A DNA stretch of 64,000 nucleotides from Heliocidaris erythrogramma. Taxonomy: Eukaryota > Echinodermata > Echinoidea > Camarodonta > Echinometridae. The translations under genes and the position numbers were made by a program. Positions 21,771 through 35,000 of this stretch are shown here, piece after piece. Position 1 is the first letter of the stretch; each line of letters begins with the position of its first letter. The notes beneath the pieces are model-generated. The model ran no database searches. It worked only from the letters and a program-made list of their open reading frames with translations, and had not been told where the DNA came from. The stretch covers positions 1,426,001-1,490,000 of the forward strand of contig CM046872.1 of the NCBI GenBank assembly GCA_025617745.1, read 5' to 3'.

Positions 21771-23834
21771 GAGGAAATTTTTTCAGTGGCAGACTTGGGC
21801 AAATATTTCCGAATAAAACTGATGTTACGTAATTGGTACCTAACTGATCTGCAGATATTTGAAATTTTATTAGACATTGTCATATATGAGTCAAACATAA
21901 CACCAAGATTGGTTGAGAGTATTTTGTCCGTCCATGATGTTATGGATTATAATTTTGGTAGGTGACTATGGCAACCAAGTTTCATCAAATTTCAACTCTT
22001 TCAGTTATTTCCGAAACAATGAATCATAAAACAACTTTCTTCATGTTTTTTTTCAAAGTTTGTCAAATGTCCGTCCGGTAGCTTAGCGAAACGTCGTGGG
22101 TCGTAAAAACGCGGGAAAGACGCATATGACAAAATTATTCAAAATCAACATTTTTATTTTATAGAGGCAAAACCAAAATTAGAATGTAGAATTAGTATTT
22201 ACCTCTTTGAACACGTTTAAGCAAAATAATATGACAAATTTTATTCAGAAATGTCTTATTCTAATTTTAGAAGGACAGACAAATCTGGCAATTTTCCTCA
22301 TTGCGTCTTTCCAGCGTCTTTATGCACCACTGCGTTTAGCTAAGCTAAAAAAACTGATCAGGCTCCTAATTCTTTCCTTTGCACTGTGCATTACTTTATC
22401 CCGTTTAATATCTCACCCTCCACTGTGGATTGCCGTGTCATTAATAAATCTATACATAACTATCCTTTCACATCCTCTTTTTCTTTTTGCCTCGTTCTTT
22501 CCTCTTTTCCTGTTTTGTTGTTTGTTGGTTGTTGTTTTTTTTTTTTGGCTTTGTTTTTTATCATTCTATTTTTTACTTTGTTTCTTTTCCTCTCATTTGT
22601 ATATGCTTCCAGTATCTGGTCTGCAGAGGGAGTTGATTCCGTGGATGGGGGCGGTACGCCCGTAGCCTCAAAAATTTATGAATTTAGTACCACAAGGGGA
22701 AAAGCATATAACTAATGTACCCCCACCCCCTCCCAACTAGTGAAATCAAATAAATCACCTACGCCTTACACACTCAATGCAAACTATGCATGTCCGTGGA
22801 ACTGTACAGGTACATTCTTATACATGTCAAACAAGTAAAATCATGACTTCAGGCGTTTCCCCGTATCAGGTATCACCCTTCAATTTTTCAATTTCCGTCC
22901 TATTCTATTCGTTATTTTTACTCACGCGGCATGAATAGCAATGTTGATTATTTCAATATCTTAGGTAGATTCCAACTTGTTTTACCGTCGCACATGTGCG
23001 AAAGTGACGTTGCCAGAGCATTTTCATCCTTCATGAAACTGTGGCACTACCATATTTGCTTCTACATATCGACAGTGTTAGCGTTATGGAATGGCAACAT
23101 TGGATTTGGAAAGTCTGCTTTGAGAATTCCTTTTGTTTAAAGAGTACTATTAAACATGCAGACGTGGTCGTTAAATTAGCTGAACTGTTTATACATATAT
23201 CTTACCACGTAAATAGAAAGTTTTAAGAATAATCACCATGGAAGCTTATGACGGAAATATCATGATTATTTTTCTTTTCATGAGAATACTATTATGTTAT
23301 AGTTCTGTGTTACAAATAACTCTTAAGATATCATCATAAGTACACGAATGATTTTCAAAGGAATTTGATACCAATGTCACGGTCCATGTAATCCTGTTTC
23401 TCATACAACGATACACGTAGAAACCATAAGCGAAGCCTAGATCCTACTGATGCTGCATCAGAGCCTATGAAACATAGCATGCTAGACAAGGTGTCCATAT
23501 CCACCCCCGGCATCAGGGGTTGTGTTTCTATAACCTTTAGACCGCCCATTCCTCTTGATACCGAAAACCCTTTGTTTTGTTATATTAACCATGCACAACA
23601 TAGAGGCATCAGATAACGTATGGACAATGAATTTTCGTCTTTTGAGCCAATGCATGTTATTAAGGGGAAGTCCTACCAGATATCACCTTGGACATTTCTT
23701 CTTTTTTTAACTGAGACGAGCAGATAAGTGGCATCCTTTGTGTAATTTTTAAATATATCGGTATGTTTTTATACAACCCATTTTATTATGAAATAATTTT
23801 ATCTTCTCTTTCAGTTCCCTTCTCGCTTTCCCTT
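21771..23834. other. No gene seen
   Basis: AT-rich DNA with a T-rich block near 22480-22590. The 152-codon frame at 22207-22665 is Leu/Phe-rich over this block and carries no motif. Nothing else can be supported. Confidence 0.5.
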
Positions 23835-23900
23835 CTCCGCTCCCCCTCCCCCGCTCCCCCTCCCCTCCCACCCACCCCACCCACCCCACCCACCCCCCCC

Positions 23901-23942
<42 letters not shown>

Positions 23943-23945
23943 ACA
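23835..23945. repeat. (CCCCAC)n(CT)n(CA)n compound microsatellite
   Basis: Runs of CCCTCCC and CCCACC units, then (CT)8, then (CA)14. Open frames here are compositional. Confidence 0.9.
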
Positions 23946-26454
23946 TTCTTATTCACATTACTTTGAACACTTTGAACATTTTGCTTAATAATATCCGGTA
24001 CACGTAAATCATTCAGGCGTACCCAACGCAAGCACTTGCCTCATTGGATGTTTACCACCATTCTTACATAATTATTTCAGTGATACTCTTTAGATATTGA
24101 CTTGGCTTGGGTAAAAATGAAAGGTGCAAAACTGGAGAAACTGGGCTTAATTTATTGTATCATACCAACCCCCTTTATGACTATGTGGGACTTATGGGAC
24201 ATTAGCAGACATTCTAACGCCTGGAAATTTGTAGTAAATATCGGGGGTTTGGGAATAATTATTTTAAAACCCCTTTTTCAAGAAAAAATTTAAACCCATA
24301 AAAACAATCGAATCAGTCAGCACGCGAAAGAAACTTGGCATTCTATTCGTGATGTTTGTACAGTGTCTTCACCTCTATGTACTGCCTTACTCTAACGCAC
24401 CTGGTCACAAATGTGTAATGCTGCATTATGTCCATCATTACACTTGCAGTTCATATGGAGTAATGCAGGATGGCTACTCTCAGGAAAAAAAAACTATGAA
24501 ATTAAAATCATTGAATCATGCTTATAATAGATAGAAATACATGTTCTTTCAATGCGATTGAAAGTTTAATCCGACCGTAGAATTGGCCACTGTTGCGTGT
24601 GTGACTGCTCTTTAATTGTGTTTTGGTTTGGTGGATGGGGCACTCGGTGACAAGGTGTCTGAGGATTTGCTGGGGTTAACGCATTCTGCCTTGCCGATCT
24701 TTTCTTGCCAAGAGCATGCGAATGTTTACTGCCGCTCCGATTCATTCATGTCGACACTTCTTCCAAAGAATGCAGTGGACCGGTTCACAAATGGATGTGG
24801 AACATATAAATGATTCTTCCGGCCCAGGTAGGGGCATTTTTACTGCAGTCACCTGAAGGGGCGTCGCTAGAACGTTTTGAATGGGGGTGTGATTCCCAAA
24901 TTTTCCGACTAAAATGATGCACCCTTATCTCGCCACCATATATTAATAAAAGAAAATCGCATATGTAGCGATCTTGATCATACGGCCCAATTTTGGCAAG
25001 GGGGCTGACGCCTTTTGATCGAACAGAAACTTTTCAATTAGTAAAATTTTGCTTTAACGTTTCGTAGTGAAAATGTACAGAAGTTACAGAATTATCAGGG
25101 AACCCGACTTCACAAATATGTGGATATTCTGGCACCTCGCTGAAGTGCATTGTAGTTGCTTTGAATATCAGAACTTTGAAAATCCTCGGGGGTGGGGGGG
25201 GGGGGTTTGGGGGTTGGGGTGCTGCAGCCCATTACACCCCCCCCCCCCGGCCTCATACGCCTATGCATACATAACTGAATGACCCATCTAAGGAGATTAA
25301 GATACATCTCCAGTGTCAAATCATAAATGATTCTTATCTTTATTTTTGTCATTGTTTTTTCTATACCAGTGGTAGGATGGAGGGTCACTATGATATGCTA
25401 CTTGTTGATACTCGTATTCCTACCAGTAATCAGGATGATGTATTACGTATCCACATAATTATTGCATAAAACAAGAACTGAACAACGATTTTTTTTTCCC
25501 CTCTCTTTACTGGACACTTTGGCGGGCCACATGAAATTATCTCTTTTTATTTTTCCTTTTCCGTTATTTTTTTTCTCGTTTTTATAATTCTTTACTTACC
25601 ATTTTGTTTGGTATCATTATCATATTCTTCTTCCGCATGAATGCATTTCCTTACATTATAGGCGTACGGGCATATTTACGAGAAGGTGATAACGCCTTTT
25701 GCCCGGATATAAAATTTCCATTGTTTTTTGCGAGCGAGCGAAGCTAGCGAGCAAAAAATTGCCAGTTCCTCTTATTTTTATGTTTTTATCTTCCTTTCCT
25801 TTCCCTTTCTTTTTTATATTTGTTTTTCTTCTTTCCCTTTTCTCATTTTCCTTCTCTCTTTTCTCTTCCCTTTCTCTTCCCTTTCTCTTTCCCCCATTTT
25901 GCTTGCCGACAGCGATTTCGAGTGGGGGTGTGACCCCCCCCCCCCTCCCCCCTCTAGCGACGTCGCTGGTCTTCTGCAGCATTTTTTTTTTTTAATGCAA
26001 TTGTTGTAAAGAATTGCAAATTATATACAAGTTGGGTAGGCCTCAAGCAGGCTCTCTTTAGGGAAGCATAATATTTAGATACATATGTGAACGATCCGTA
26101 TTGCAAATCATCTAAAAGGAGTGTATGGAGAGCTCGGGGCCAATGTGCTGCCTCTTTCTCCTCAATCACTACTTGCGATAAACAACACTTCACAAGGTAT
26201 TGGGGGATGAAGTGCGGGTGCTTGGAAAATTCGTAGATACCAATGCTCAACCCACGGTCGTTCTTTATCCTTAGAAAGCAAGTCGGTGATGTTTACACGA
26301 AATAAACGCTAATCTCCATTTGGTAAACACTTGGTCTTCAACGCGTCGTGAATCTAGAAAAATCAAAGCGACTACATGTTGACTTATGATAGAGTATTCT
26401 GCCCCTTCAATGAATGGAGGCACGCTACGCCACTGTGCTTTGTCATCATTCCAC
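23946..26454. other. No gene; poly-G/poly-C tracts
   Basis: No supported gene. Poly-G and poly-C runs lie at about 25192-25250, and a pyrimidine-rich block plus poly-C at about 25790-25960. The minus-strand 108-codon frame at 25656-25982 is Lys/Arg/Glu-rich across the pyrimidine block and is not credible as a gene. An oligo-T run follows at 25982-25993. Confidence 0.5.
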
Positions 26455-26478
26455 AACAACAACAACAACAACAACAAC
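26455..26478. repeat. (CAA)n microsatellite
   Basis: Eight CAA/ACA units in a row. Confidence 0.9.
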
Positions 26479-26943
26479 GGCCTTGCCCAATAGATTTCGG
26501 GGTAATCTCGATAGTCATAAGGGCCGCTAGTCATAAGGATCGCTATCCATAACACGTGACTTAAATGAATAGCGGTCCCATATAAATAGCTGTCCTTATA
26601 GATAGCCAGCAGACCCCTAAATTTCAATGGGAACGAAAAAAAAAAAACCCGGAATTCGCACATGTTCTGGGAGTGGCGGACTTAGGGGGAAATAATCGAC
26701 CCGGGCCCTCCCTTCCCCCTTCCCATTTGAAACCCAGTTGGCATAACTCGAGTACTCACCAAAAACAGCTTCTTCCTTTTTTTTTCTTCAAAATGTGCCT
26801 AACACTCTTCAGAGTATAAGATTTCCTCCAGGTATTCGTTTGTTTATATTTCGCTGGTCATTCAATGATAATCAATACACAAGTTACCTTGGGCCAGTTT
26901 TTACAGAAATTCAATTCTACAATTAATTCAAGAGGGGCTCTAA

Positions 26944-27361
26944 AGCCCGGCGCACACTATACGATCCGATTGCGACCCGATTTTCTAAAAAAAATGCAGT
27001 TTGCATTAAATGTGAAAGTTTAATAAAGTGAAATTATCTCATTTGAAGTTCGGAATAATGATACGAATACTAATATCGAAATTTTGGTTAACTGCAATTC
27101 TTCTGGTTAGAGTAAAAGCCAAATCGGCTTCAAAGCTTAGTCGATCGCAAGATTGGTATGACGTCACTACGATTTGGAATTGAATTCGCTTTTATTCCTA
27201 CAAGGGGGCTCGCAGTAGCCCGGAATTTCAATTTTAGTATTCATACTACTATTCGGAACTTTGATCACGAAGATTTTACATGTTTGAAGGTTCATATCAA
27301 ATGTTATAACAACTTTTCCCAAAATCGCATTGTAGTCAGATCGTGCAGTGTGCGCCGGGCT
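26944..27361. mobile_element. PIF/Harbinger-like MITE, TAA target duplication
   Basis: AGCCCGGCGCACACTATACG at 26944 and the inverse AGTGTGCGCCGGGCT ending at 27361 bound 418 bp; the inverted match extends to GATC. TAA flanks both sides (26941-26943 and 27362-27364), the 3-bp duplication typical of PIF/Harbinger. The interior is AT-rich and non-coding. Confidence 0.85.
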
Positions 27362-27926
27362 TAATGCTATACATCGAACAGTCTTCTCTTTAAATTCGAC
27401 ACTTGCTACTTCCATGACAACGTTCCCCGGCTATCTTTCCCTCCTCTCGCGCCCCTTCTGCTACACACTTTTGATTTATTCCATTTATTATTTTACACTG
27501 GAACTTAGATTTCTCCTGGATTTTTTCCTCTTCTCGTCGAGGATATAAATCCTCGGGAGGCAAGGATTGGAGAGTATCGAGCTTGTATTTAAGGGAGGGG
27601 TTAGATGAGACCCTAGCCCTTAAGGTGAAAACATTATTGCCCGACTCGGCAGCTGGTTGCTGGCGAGGGCCCAAGCAGCGACCTGGAAACTGCGCGACCC
27701 GAACGTCGAAGCTTTCGTTTTTCGCCGTCTTTCTATCGTGAACATGATGAACATATTGATTACCTGAAATACCACATCCCGTGTTTGTTTTTTTCTTCCT
27801 TTAGTATGTTTTACACCTTTTTTTTTCTTGTTTCTTTTTCATCTCGTTTGTTTTTACACGCACACACACGAGCGCACGCACCCGTCACATACCCCACACA
27901 TGCCAATACCGATGCTTCTTTCCGGG

Positions 27927-28092
27927 GGGGGTGTTTCATAAAGTTCGTAAGTTACGCACGACTCTACGCACGACTGGTGATCAGTTCTTGTGCTAAATGA
28001 TTGAGAATCTGATTAGTATAGCGCCCAAGAACATGTTCCAGTCGTTCGTAAAGTCATGCGTAACTTTACGAATAGCTTTATGAAACACCCCC
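27927..28092. mobile_element. MITE with GGGGGTGTTTCATAAAG termini
   Basis: GGGGGTGTTTCATAAAG at 27927 is matched in inverse by CTTTATGAAACACCCCC ending at 28092. The arms continue through GTAAGTTACGCACGACT-like sequence for about 50 bp. No target duplication is resolvable in the flanking G and C runs. Non-coding. Confidence 0.85.
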
Positions 28093-28389
28093 TGGTCTCT
28101 GTCTCTCTTCCCTATTATTCTTCCAATAACGTTTAAATGGACACGTCACCGAACTTTCGATAAAATTGCACGCGGTTCGAGTTCCAGCAGCACACGTCTG
28201 TCCTTTGGAAATACATTAATAAACGCTGGCTCGGTAAATGGTTTCATGAAAGGAAGTAATTTTTCTTCAATGCTCTCAATGTCTTAGGACAGCTAATCAT
28301 GCTAATAAAGCCAGTTTGCAGGTGCCTTGAGCATCCTCTGGGCATGGGATGTATGTGTGTGCGCAATATCAATGCAGAATGTTGTTATT

Positions 28390-28561
28390 GTTATTTTTGT
28401 TGTTGTTCTCTCTTTCATCTCTTCCATCTCCTTCGATTTCTCATCTACCATTATGTCTCTCTTCCATTATCCTCCTATCTCTCTCTTTCTCTCACTCTCT
28501 TATTCTCTCTCGCTCTCCAGACAGGCTTCTTCTCAATATATTTTCTTTTCCCCCTCCACTC

Positions 28562-28601
<40 letters not shown>

Positions 28602-28615
28602 CCTCCTCTCTCATT
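28390..28615. repeat. (CT)n low-complexity tract
   Basis: CT- and T-rich repeats, with an uninterrupted (TC)n near 28565-28595. Overlapping Ser/Leu open frames in three frames are artefacts. Confidence 0.9.
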
Positions 28616-29358
28616 TTCACACGATTCCTATTTTATTTCTTGCACTGGGCCCATTCGTGTTCCCTTCCTTTAGTTCATTAGTATTGATTCACAACAGACG
28701 TGAATCGTTGGCGGGCAGTCACCTATAAAATTCGACGAGCTTTTCAAGTATTTGATTGATGTGATCAATCAGGAGTCTGGCCAAATAGATATCCCTTCTA
28801 TAACATATTACCACCTTCTTTAGATTCCGATGTAATCAATCCCCTTATTAACTGATTAAATTGGTTGAATGAACAGGATGAATGAATTGATGCATGGTGA
28901 TAGATGTCATTGCTACATGAAGTCGTCTCGAGTTACGCGGGTGTGATAAATACCCTAAAGGCATATATTATTCCGCACATTCTTAATTCCGTTCAGGAAA
29001 ATGAGAAAATTTTTCATGAATCCGTGTTATTGACTTTCCAAGTTTCTCAAAATATGATCGACTTTACAAATTTCAATAGACAGCTATAGTACACTAGACC
29101 CAAAATACGAAAACCAAAGCGACCAAACCTTCTTCTCCTCCTATACTTTGGACAATCTGAAAGTGATATTTGTCTATGATTATAAAGAAAAGAAACTCTC
29201 GAAACCGAAATATTTCCTGTGGCAATTCCTTTGACACAGTATTCTTTACCAATTAAAATTCGTAAAATAGAAGGTGTTTTGTTGTTGTTTCGTCCTTTAT
29301 CGGCTTTCTGATCATCTACTGTAAGCATGTTAAGTGCACATAATCAGTCAAAAAAATC

Positions 29359-29635
29359 TTTTTCATATCACCATTATCATTATCTAAAATTGATTGACTT
29401 CTCACACGCATTTACATTATGTCTAACCCAATAAGAAAATCACTCCTGAAATCAAACTTATGTTAAAAAACACATGTAATAGCACTATATCAATAACGAT
29501 TATCCTTTTTCATTTGACCATCACCATTATCTACAATTGATTGACTTCTCACTCGCATTTACATTATGTTGGACCCAATAAGAAAATCATTCCTAAAATC
29601 AAACTTATACGAAAAACTACATCAAAATCGTTTTT
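29359..29635. repeat. Tandem duplication, two copies of about 145 bp
   Basis: CATTATCTAAAATTGATTGA near 29378 and CATTATCTACAATTGATTGA near 29525 start similar blocks that both run through GACTTCTCAC, GCATTTACATTATGT, CCCAATAAGAAAATCA and TCAAACTTAT. The copies are about 85-90% alike by eye. Non-coding. Confidence 0.8.
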
Positions 29636-30602
29636 GCTGGAAAATGCCATAACATTATTTGCTTAACTAAAATAATATTCCGAGAGCTTTATGAAAGTCA
29701 CTTAAGCGGAGAATTGAGGTTGTATGCGTTCAAAAGAAAATCCTTGAGTTTGTTTTCGTTATCTCTGGCTCTCATTTTCAAACTCTTGATGTTCTTCTTA
29801 CTCAGATTTGATTTCTAGATCGGCGGCACGGGAGATATTCTAATTATAGTGCTGTCACGTCTAGCATAGAACTGAAATGGTGACACGCATAATTCAAAAA
29901 ATAAATCTCGCAGCTGAAATAGTTCTCTTTTCTCCTCAATAAACAAATGAGAATATCACAATATGTAACTTGAGCGCGATTGCAAAGTATATATCATGTT
30001 TAATCCTGCTATAAACGTTAGTATGACTTTTATATTTGTTAACTTGAAATTATTCAAGTCATTTCCATTTCATGATTGAGTCAATTCGGTGTCTTATAGC
30101 ATAAATAAAAGTTACAAACATTCTTAAATTCGGGGGGGGTTGTATAAACAATAAAAATGAATGTATAAACTGCTAGATAATAATCTAATTTAACAAAATC
30201 AGGTGATATCAAAGAAATTTCCACATTATCTCTTTACGACCTATTCTCTTTCTGTGTATACATGTATAGCGTATAATCTGAAATACGAGTACATTTTGCT
30301 ACCTTTTGTTTGGTAACACTATACATTTGCGCAAACATAACTGACATTTTACGTACATTGCCCTCTGGTATTCCTGATGATACATGAAGATTGCGGCAGA
30401 AAATCATGTTCTGCTGAAATTCAATTCTTATTATTCCTCGCAGACACCGACACCAGTCGGTTCTTGTAACTCATTTAAGCCTGGTATATGAGGTTCTATT
30501 TTCGGAATACCATTCTGCTATTATGTTTCCCGCCCTGGCTGCTAAATTGCGTCATGTTTTGTGCGCGCAACATTTTCCGAATGTATAGTATTTCAGGTTT
30601 CT
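29636..30602. other. No gene seen
   Basis: AT-rich sequence without motif-bearing frames. Confidence 0.5.
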
Positions 30603-30717
30603 GTTTCATAAAAAACTTGTTATCAATAACAAGTTGCAATAACTGTTATGAGCTGCTGAAATCCTTGCATCTGATTGGCTGAGAGCAATTGTTTACTGAT
30701 AACAAGTTTTATGAAAC
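30603..30717. mobile_element. MITE sharing the CATCTGATTGGCTGAG core
   Basis: GTTTCATAAAAAACTTGTTA and the inverse AACAAGTTTTATGAAAC bound about 115 bp. The inner block GAAATCCTTGCATCTGATTG then GCTGAGAGCAA is nearly the same as in the elements at 13745, 51119 and 58664, although the arms differ. Confidence 0.8.
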
Positions 30718-31076
30718 GGGACCCCGGTGTGAGTGGGGGAGAAGAACATGATTCTAAAAATGTACACGTTTGTTTATATTCATATAAACTTCACATGCCA
30801 TGTGACATTATGTCGTACTCTCTAAAGAACCATTAAATGTGTAATGCAGTGATTCTGTACTATGTTATTTTATCCCTTTTTTTGTTTTGTTTGGTTATTT
30901 AATGGCCATTTTATATCTGATGTGATGATGCGTATGACTGGAGACAGAAAATGATTGAGGGGAGAAAGCAAGCGGGGGTGGGGAGACAAACAGAGAGATG
31001 AATATAGAGACATCTGCATAATAAAATAAACAGAGAGCTGAAAAGAGCGAGCACATGGGCTGAAAAGATGAGGCAA

Positions 31077-31290
31077 AGTTCAATTCAGCTCAATTCAAAT
31101 TTATTTCACTTTGTGCAATAAAAAGTACAAGAAATCTGATAAACAACAACAACATTACCACATCACAGTGTAATGAAAGTTTTAAGAAGGACAATAAAAC
31201 AACAGTAACATGGATTGAAATATTTACATAATTGTATTGCAAAAGTGGGTTGCAGCCAGAAAGGAAAGGCCCTTGTAGCAGGCCCACCCA
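31077..31290 (-). repeat. Probable LINE 3' tail
   Basis: Read on the minus strand the segment ends AAATTTGAATTGAGCTGAAT and TTGAAC, like the short-repeat tails of CR1/L2-type LINEs. No RT domain is attached. Low confidence beyond repeat-like character. Confidence 0.35.
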
Positions 31291-32286
31291 GGTTGATAGA
31301 CACTCAGAAGTAGGGCATGGCTAGAGAGAGAGAGAAAGAAAGAGAGCTGAGCTTTTGAATATAAAAACAAGCAGTCGTTATTTAAAATCGCATTTTCTTT
31401 TCATTTTTTCCTAGAAAAGACAAGAAACTTTGTTAATTCCTAAATATGAGTATGTCTGCAAATTTGATGACGTTAAACACGTTGTACCCCAAGAGAGAGG
31501 CGCCGTCGTAACTGCTTAATCAACCGGCACTAATGGCAGTAATCATTTTAGAAGAAATTTGAATGTGGCGTATGAAATGATTCATATTGAATACGAAGGC
31601 CAACAAGAAATCGTTCATATTTGTCTTCTTCAATTCTATGTACACTAAATTTTCATGAGACACAAATCTTCATTCCATTCAATATTTGATTCCAAGATGC
31701 TCACAATTTACTGCCGCGTAGCTAAGATTTGATATAACTGGGTGGGCGGGGACCCTTCCATATCTATCACATTGAGTGTGGTAGTTAAATGCTCTTTTCT
31801 TAGTAATTGTCGGAGCAATCTCTTCTCCCATAACCCGTCAGCGTGACGACGTTCGTATAACTTCTTCTACAACTTCGTCAATAAAATATTCGAAAGCATT
31901 TTTTTAATGATCATTTGATGGTCGCACGTACATGGAGTATGTTAAATGATGTGTGTATGCAGCTTGATACAACAACACTTCGCGAGGCTGGTCTCGACAC
32001 ACAACCCAATTAATATAAATGCATTACACCTACGTATATATGAAAATAACTTAACCGCTTTACCGTCTCTTGTTGGTCTATTTAATAATGATAATGAAAT
32101 TTGGACAGAATAAAAATGTGTTGTGTTATCTACAACCCGCCACGTTATATTTTGCGAGGAATAATATTGTAACGCCACAGGCTACAATAGAATCACAAAG
32201 TACACCAGCTGTGTTTGGATGATATTTCATTACCCTAAGCACGTCCCTGATAACAAGGCTATAAGATGGCGCTGTCTTGTCAGCTT
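31291..32286. other. No gene seen
   Basis: Includes a short GA-rich block at about 31322-31350; otherwise AT-rich DNA with no supported feature. Confidence 0.5.
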
Positions 32287-32495
32287 TGAGTCTCTCTCTC
32301 TCTCTCTGTCTCTCTTGCTCTCCTCATGAAACCATATATATATATATATATATATTATATTTCCTCCTCTCTCTCTCTCTCTGCAAGTAGTAGGAGGAAA
32401 AGCAGCAACAGTAGAAGTAGCAGTAGTGGTAGAATTAGTTGTGGTAGTGGTGGTAGTAGTAGCAGTAGTAGTGGTGGTGGTGGTGGTGGTGGTTG
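32287..32495. repeat. (TC)n, (TA)n and (GGT/AGT)n microsatellites
   Basis: A cluster of (TC)n, (TA)n near 32334-32355, another (TC)n, then AGTAGT- and GGTGGT-type trinucleotides to 32492. The minus-strand Thr-rich frame is an artefact. Confidence 0.9.
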
Positions 32496-32972
32496 ATGTC
32501 ACCATTCAGTAAACATTTCGATCTATATGCACATAGCTGTCCCGAAGAGCAGTAACATGCAAGTTTATCTCATGAATATTCAAGTGAGCATTTGATTTCC
32601 AGCACATGATGCCTCGAATTACGATGATGTCACGAAATAGTGCTTACGTGTCGTCTGACCTTGCTACCGACACTTAAAATAGATTGGACGAGAACCAGAA
32701 GATCTTAAGTAGGATTTGTCGGACATTTCTTTTCGTATTTGAGGGGAAATTGAGGTAAGAATAAAAACAAGTGTCTGTCGTTAGGTTCTCCTCGATACCA
32801 CTCTTTCTTGTAATCGATATTCTTCTTTTATCTCATTTACTACTTCATGTACTGTTTAGATGATGTTGGTTTGTATGCAAGTGTTCTAAAGTCAGTAACT
32901 AGTTTGCTAATAGTAAATCAGAAATGCATTTCCAAGTAAGCGTTCTTTTGTTTGCTGTGTCTCGTATACATT

Positions 32973-33948
32973 GAGTTCGTCCTGGTCATGTTATTACATT
33001 GATAAAGAAACTTGTTAAAGCAATTGGGAAAGGTTAATTATGCTTACATAAGAATTGCAAAATATAATTAGGTTTTGGAATCATCGAAATAATGAGATAT
33101 TTATCCAATTTTGCTGAAAAGCACATGCACTGCACACAGAAATGGGCATATGGGACTGCACGCACATGTGGCATGACTTTTCGGCCCGAACACTTCAGCT
33201 ATATCTCGTCATATTTCGAATATGAGGGCATTGGAAGAGAAATCCTTTATCAAAGGACATTTCTACTATGATTCCCTTCCATACTGACATAAAAGAAATG
33301 AAAAAACTCGCAAAATATTTCCACCTTTTCCTGAAGCCAACCTTCTCTTAAATCTAAAGTTGATTTCGACATCATTATGTGTTCACTAATTATATTCATG
33401 CTACTTTCAGATTTCTGTTTGCACCCTTTCCTCATTTTCTTTTCTTTTTTTCTTCATCCTTCCTTTTACAGTTAGAACATTAGTTCATTCTCCTTATAGG
33501 ATCTTACAAAATTATTTTAAATTCGGCTTTCAGGAAAATTGTTTATCCCCTAGTTGGTGATCTTAAAGAGGTTGAGTTCTTGGAATGGTGGCAAATAATT
33601 TGCAAGCTTTCTCAATCTTTATATGTCAGTTTGGAAGAATATCATAGCAGAAAAGGTAGCCTGAAAAGGATTGCTCTTCAAATGCCCTCATATTCGAAGT
33701 ATGTCAAGAAATAGCTGAAAGTGTTCTGGCCAAACATGAATGCCACATGTACGTGTTTGCAGTCCCATATACTCATGTGTGTGTTCGATGCATGTGCTTT
33801 TCAGCGAAACTGGGTTAATTTCTCATCATGTTTATGATTACAAAGCCTCATAGTATACAGCGATTTTTATGTGGGCATGATCAACATTTCCCAATTGCTT
33901 TAAGACTGGTTTCTTTTTACAATGTAATTGCATGACCAGAACTTGATC
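32973..33948. mobile_element. Long palindromic repeat element
   Basis: GTTCGTCCTGGTCATG at 32975 is the inverse of CATGACCAGAACTTGATC ending near 33948, and the arms match with indels for about 390 bp each (for example CGAATATGAGGGCATTGGAA at 33218 against TGCCCTCATATTCGAAG near 33682). The centre is about 180 bp. No coding domain. The right-arm sequence recurs alone at 34700-34990 and 49750-50095, so this is a dispersed family. Ends and target duplication are not sharply defined. Confidence 0.7.
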
Positions 33949-34699
33949 TTTAAGAGGCAAAACAGTAAAAACTAATTAAGAAAACCTGCACATATGGAAA
34001 ACTGTGTTGCATTTGACGCGGAGCGGCCTACGGATGCCTTATAATACGTGAAAATTCGAGTATATACCCCCCTTCCAGCAAAGAATCGCGTGCCGAAAGA
34101 AAACACAATGAGCTTTTATTAACCCTCGCCCTGCAAATCAAAGTTTAAACCTTTAACTTTTCAATGACTATATTCTTGAAGCAATTTTAATTCGGTAAAT
34201 TAATGCGTTTTTGGACTAAAGTTGGACCTAAAATCATCCAAAATTGGAGAGACTATGGCGCTTTGGCACAAATTACGTTATGTCTGGTGACATTGCTCAA
34301 TGAAAATGAGCCTCTATCACTTGTCCTTTGTTCTATCGATTACCCTCGCACGCGAAAAGATTGTAGAGTGGTCATGGTTTTGAATGATATGAAACTTATT
34401 TTGATTGGTGGAAAGGAACTTAGGGTGTTTTTCTTGTCAAATCAGAGCAAGTTTCTCATTTGTGATCAAGAGCCGTATTATTCAATGACGTGCGCGAGCT
34501 TTCCTTTGTACATCAATTCAATAAGCTTACGGAAAACGCACGCACAATGCAGGCATTTGAGGATTGGCTGTCGGCGAGTGCACACACAGTACACCGAACC
34601 GCTCCGCCAAATGCAACATTTACGGCAAAAGTTTTCCATATGTGTTAAGAAAATGATATGAGTTATAAAAAAGATGAAATATACTTCGCGAGCTTTCTC

Positions 34700-35000
34700 A
34701 TTCTTGTTATAACAGAGTGGATTAATATCATAGAAGCAAAGTACCACTAACAGGACTGCTCTTAAATGGCCCCAAATTTGACATCCGACGAGAAAGAGCT
34801 CATAACTTTGCCACATGCGTATGTACACATTTATGTGTGCAGTGCATGTGACTTTCACTACGGCTGAGTCGATTTCATGTCATTTTGATGATTTCAAAAT
34901 GTCACAGTATACAACATTATACTAGCCTTGTCCACTTGCTTAGAGACAGATTCTTTTACAGAGTAATCGCATGACCAGAACTCAACTTTTTCTTTATTGT
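34700..35000. repeat. Partial copy of the palindromic repeat arm
   Basis: Matches the right arm of 32973-33948: GGACTGCTCTTAAATGGCCC, then CACATGC..., CACAGTATACA and ATCGCATGACCAGAACTCAA. Strongly diverged. The open frames at 34203-34661 and 34478-34858 are beside or across it and have no recognised domain. Confidence 0.65.

Noticed and set aside
22207..22715. 152- and 109-codon plus-strand frames
   Set aside because: Hydrophobic, driven by a T-rich block; no domain or splice context.
23355..23549. 64-codon minus-strand frame with balanced composition
   Set aside because: No known domain or supporting splice sites were found; too short to call.
25656..26009. Lys/Arg/Glu-rich frame and its complement
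   Set aside because: Caused by a pyrimidine-rich tract and poly-C; looks like a repeat-derived artefact.
26271..26663. 130-codon minus-strand frame
   Set aside because: Crosses a (CAA)n tract giving poly-Leu and shows no recognisable domain.
34203..34858. 152-codon plus and 126-codon minus frames
   Set aside because: They overlap each other and a dispersed repeat arm; no motif on either strand.
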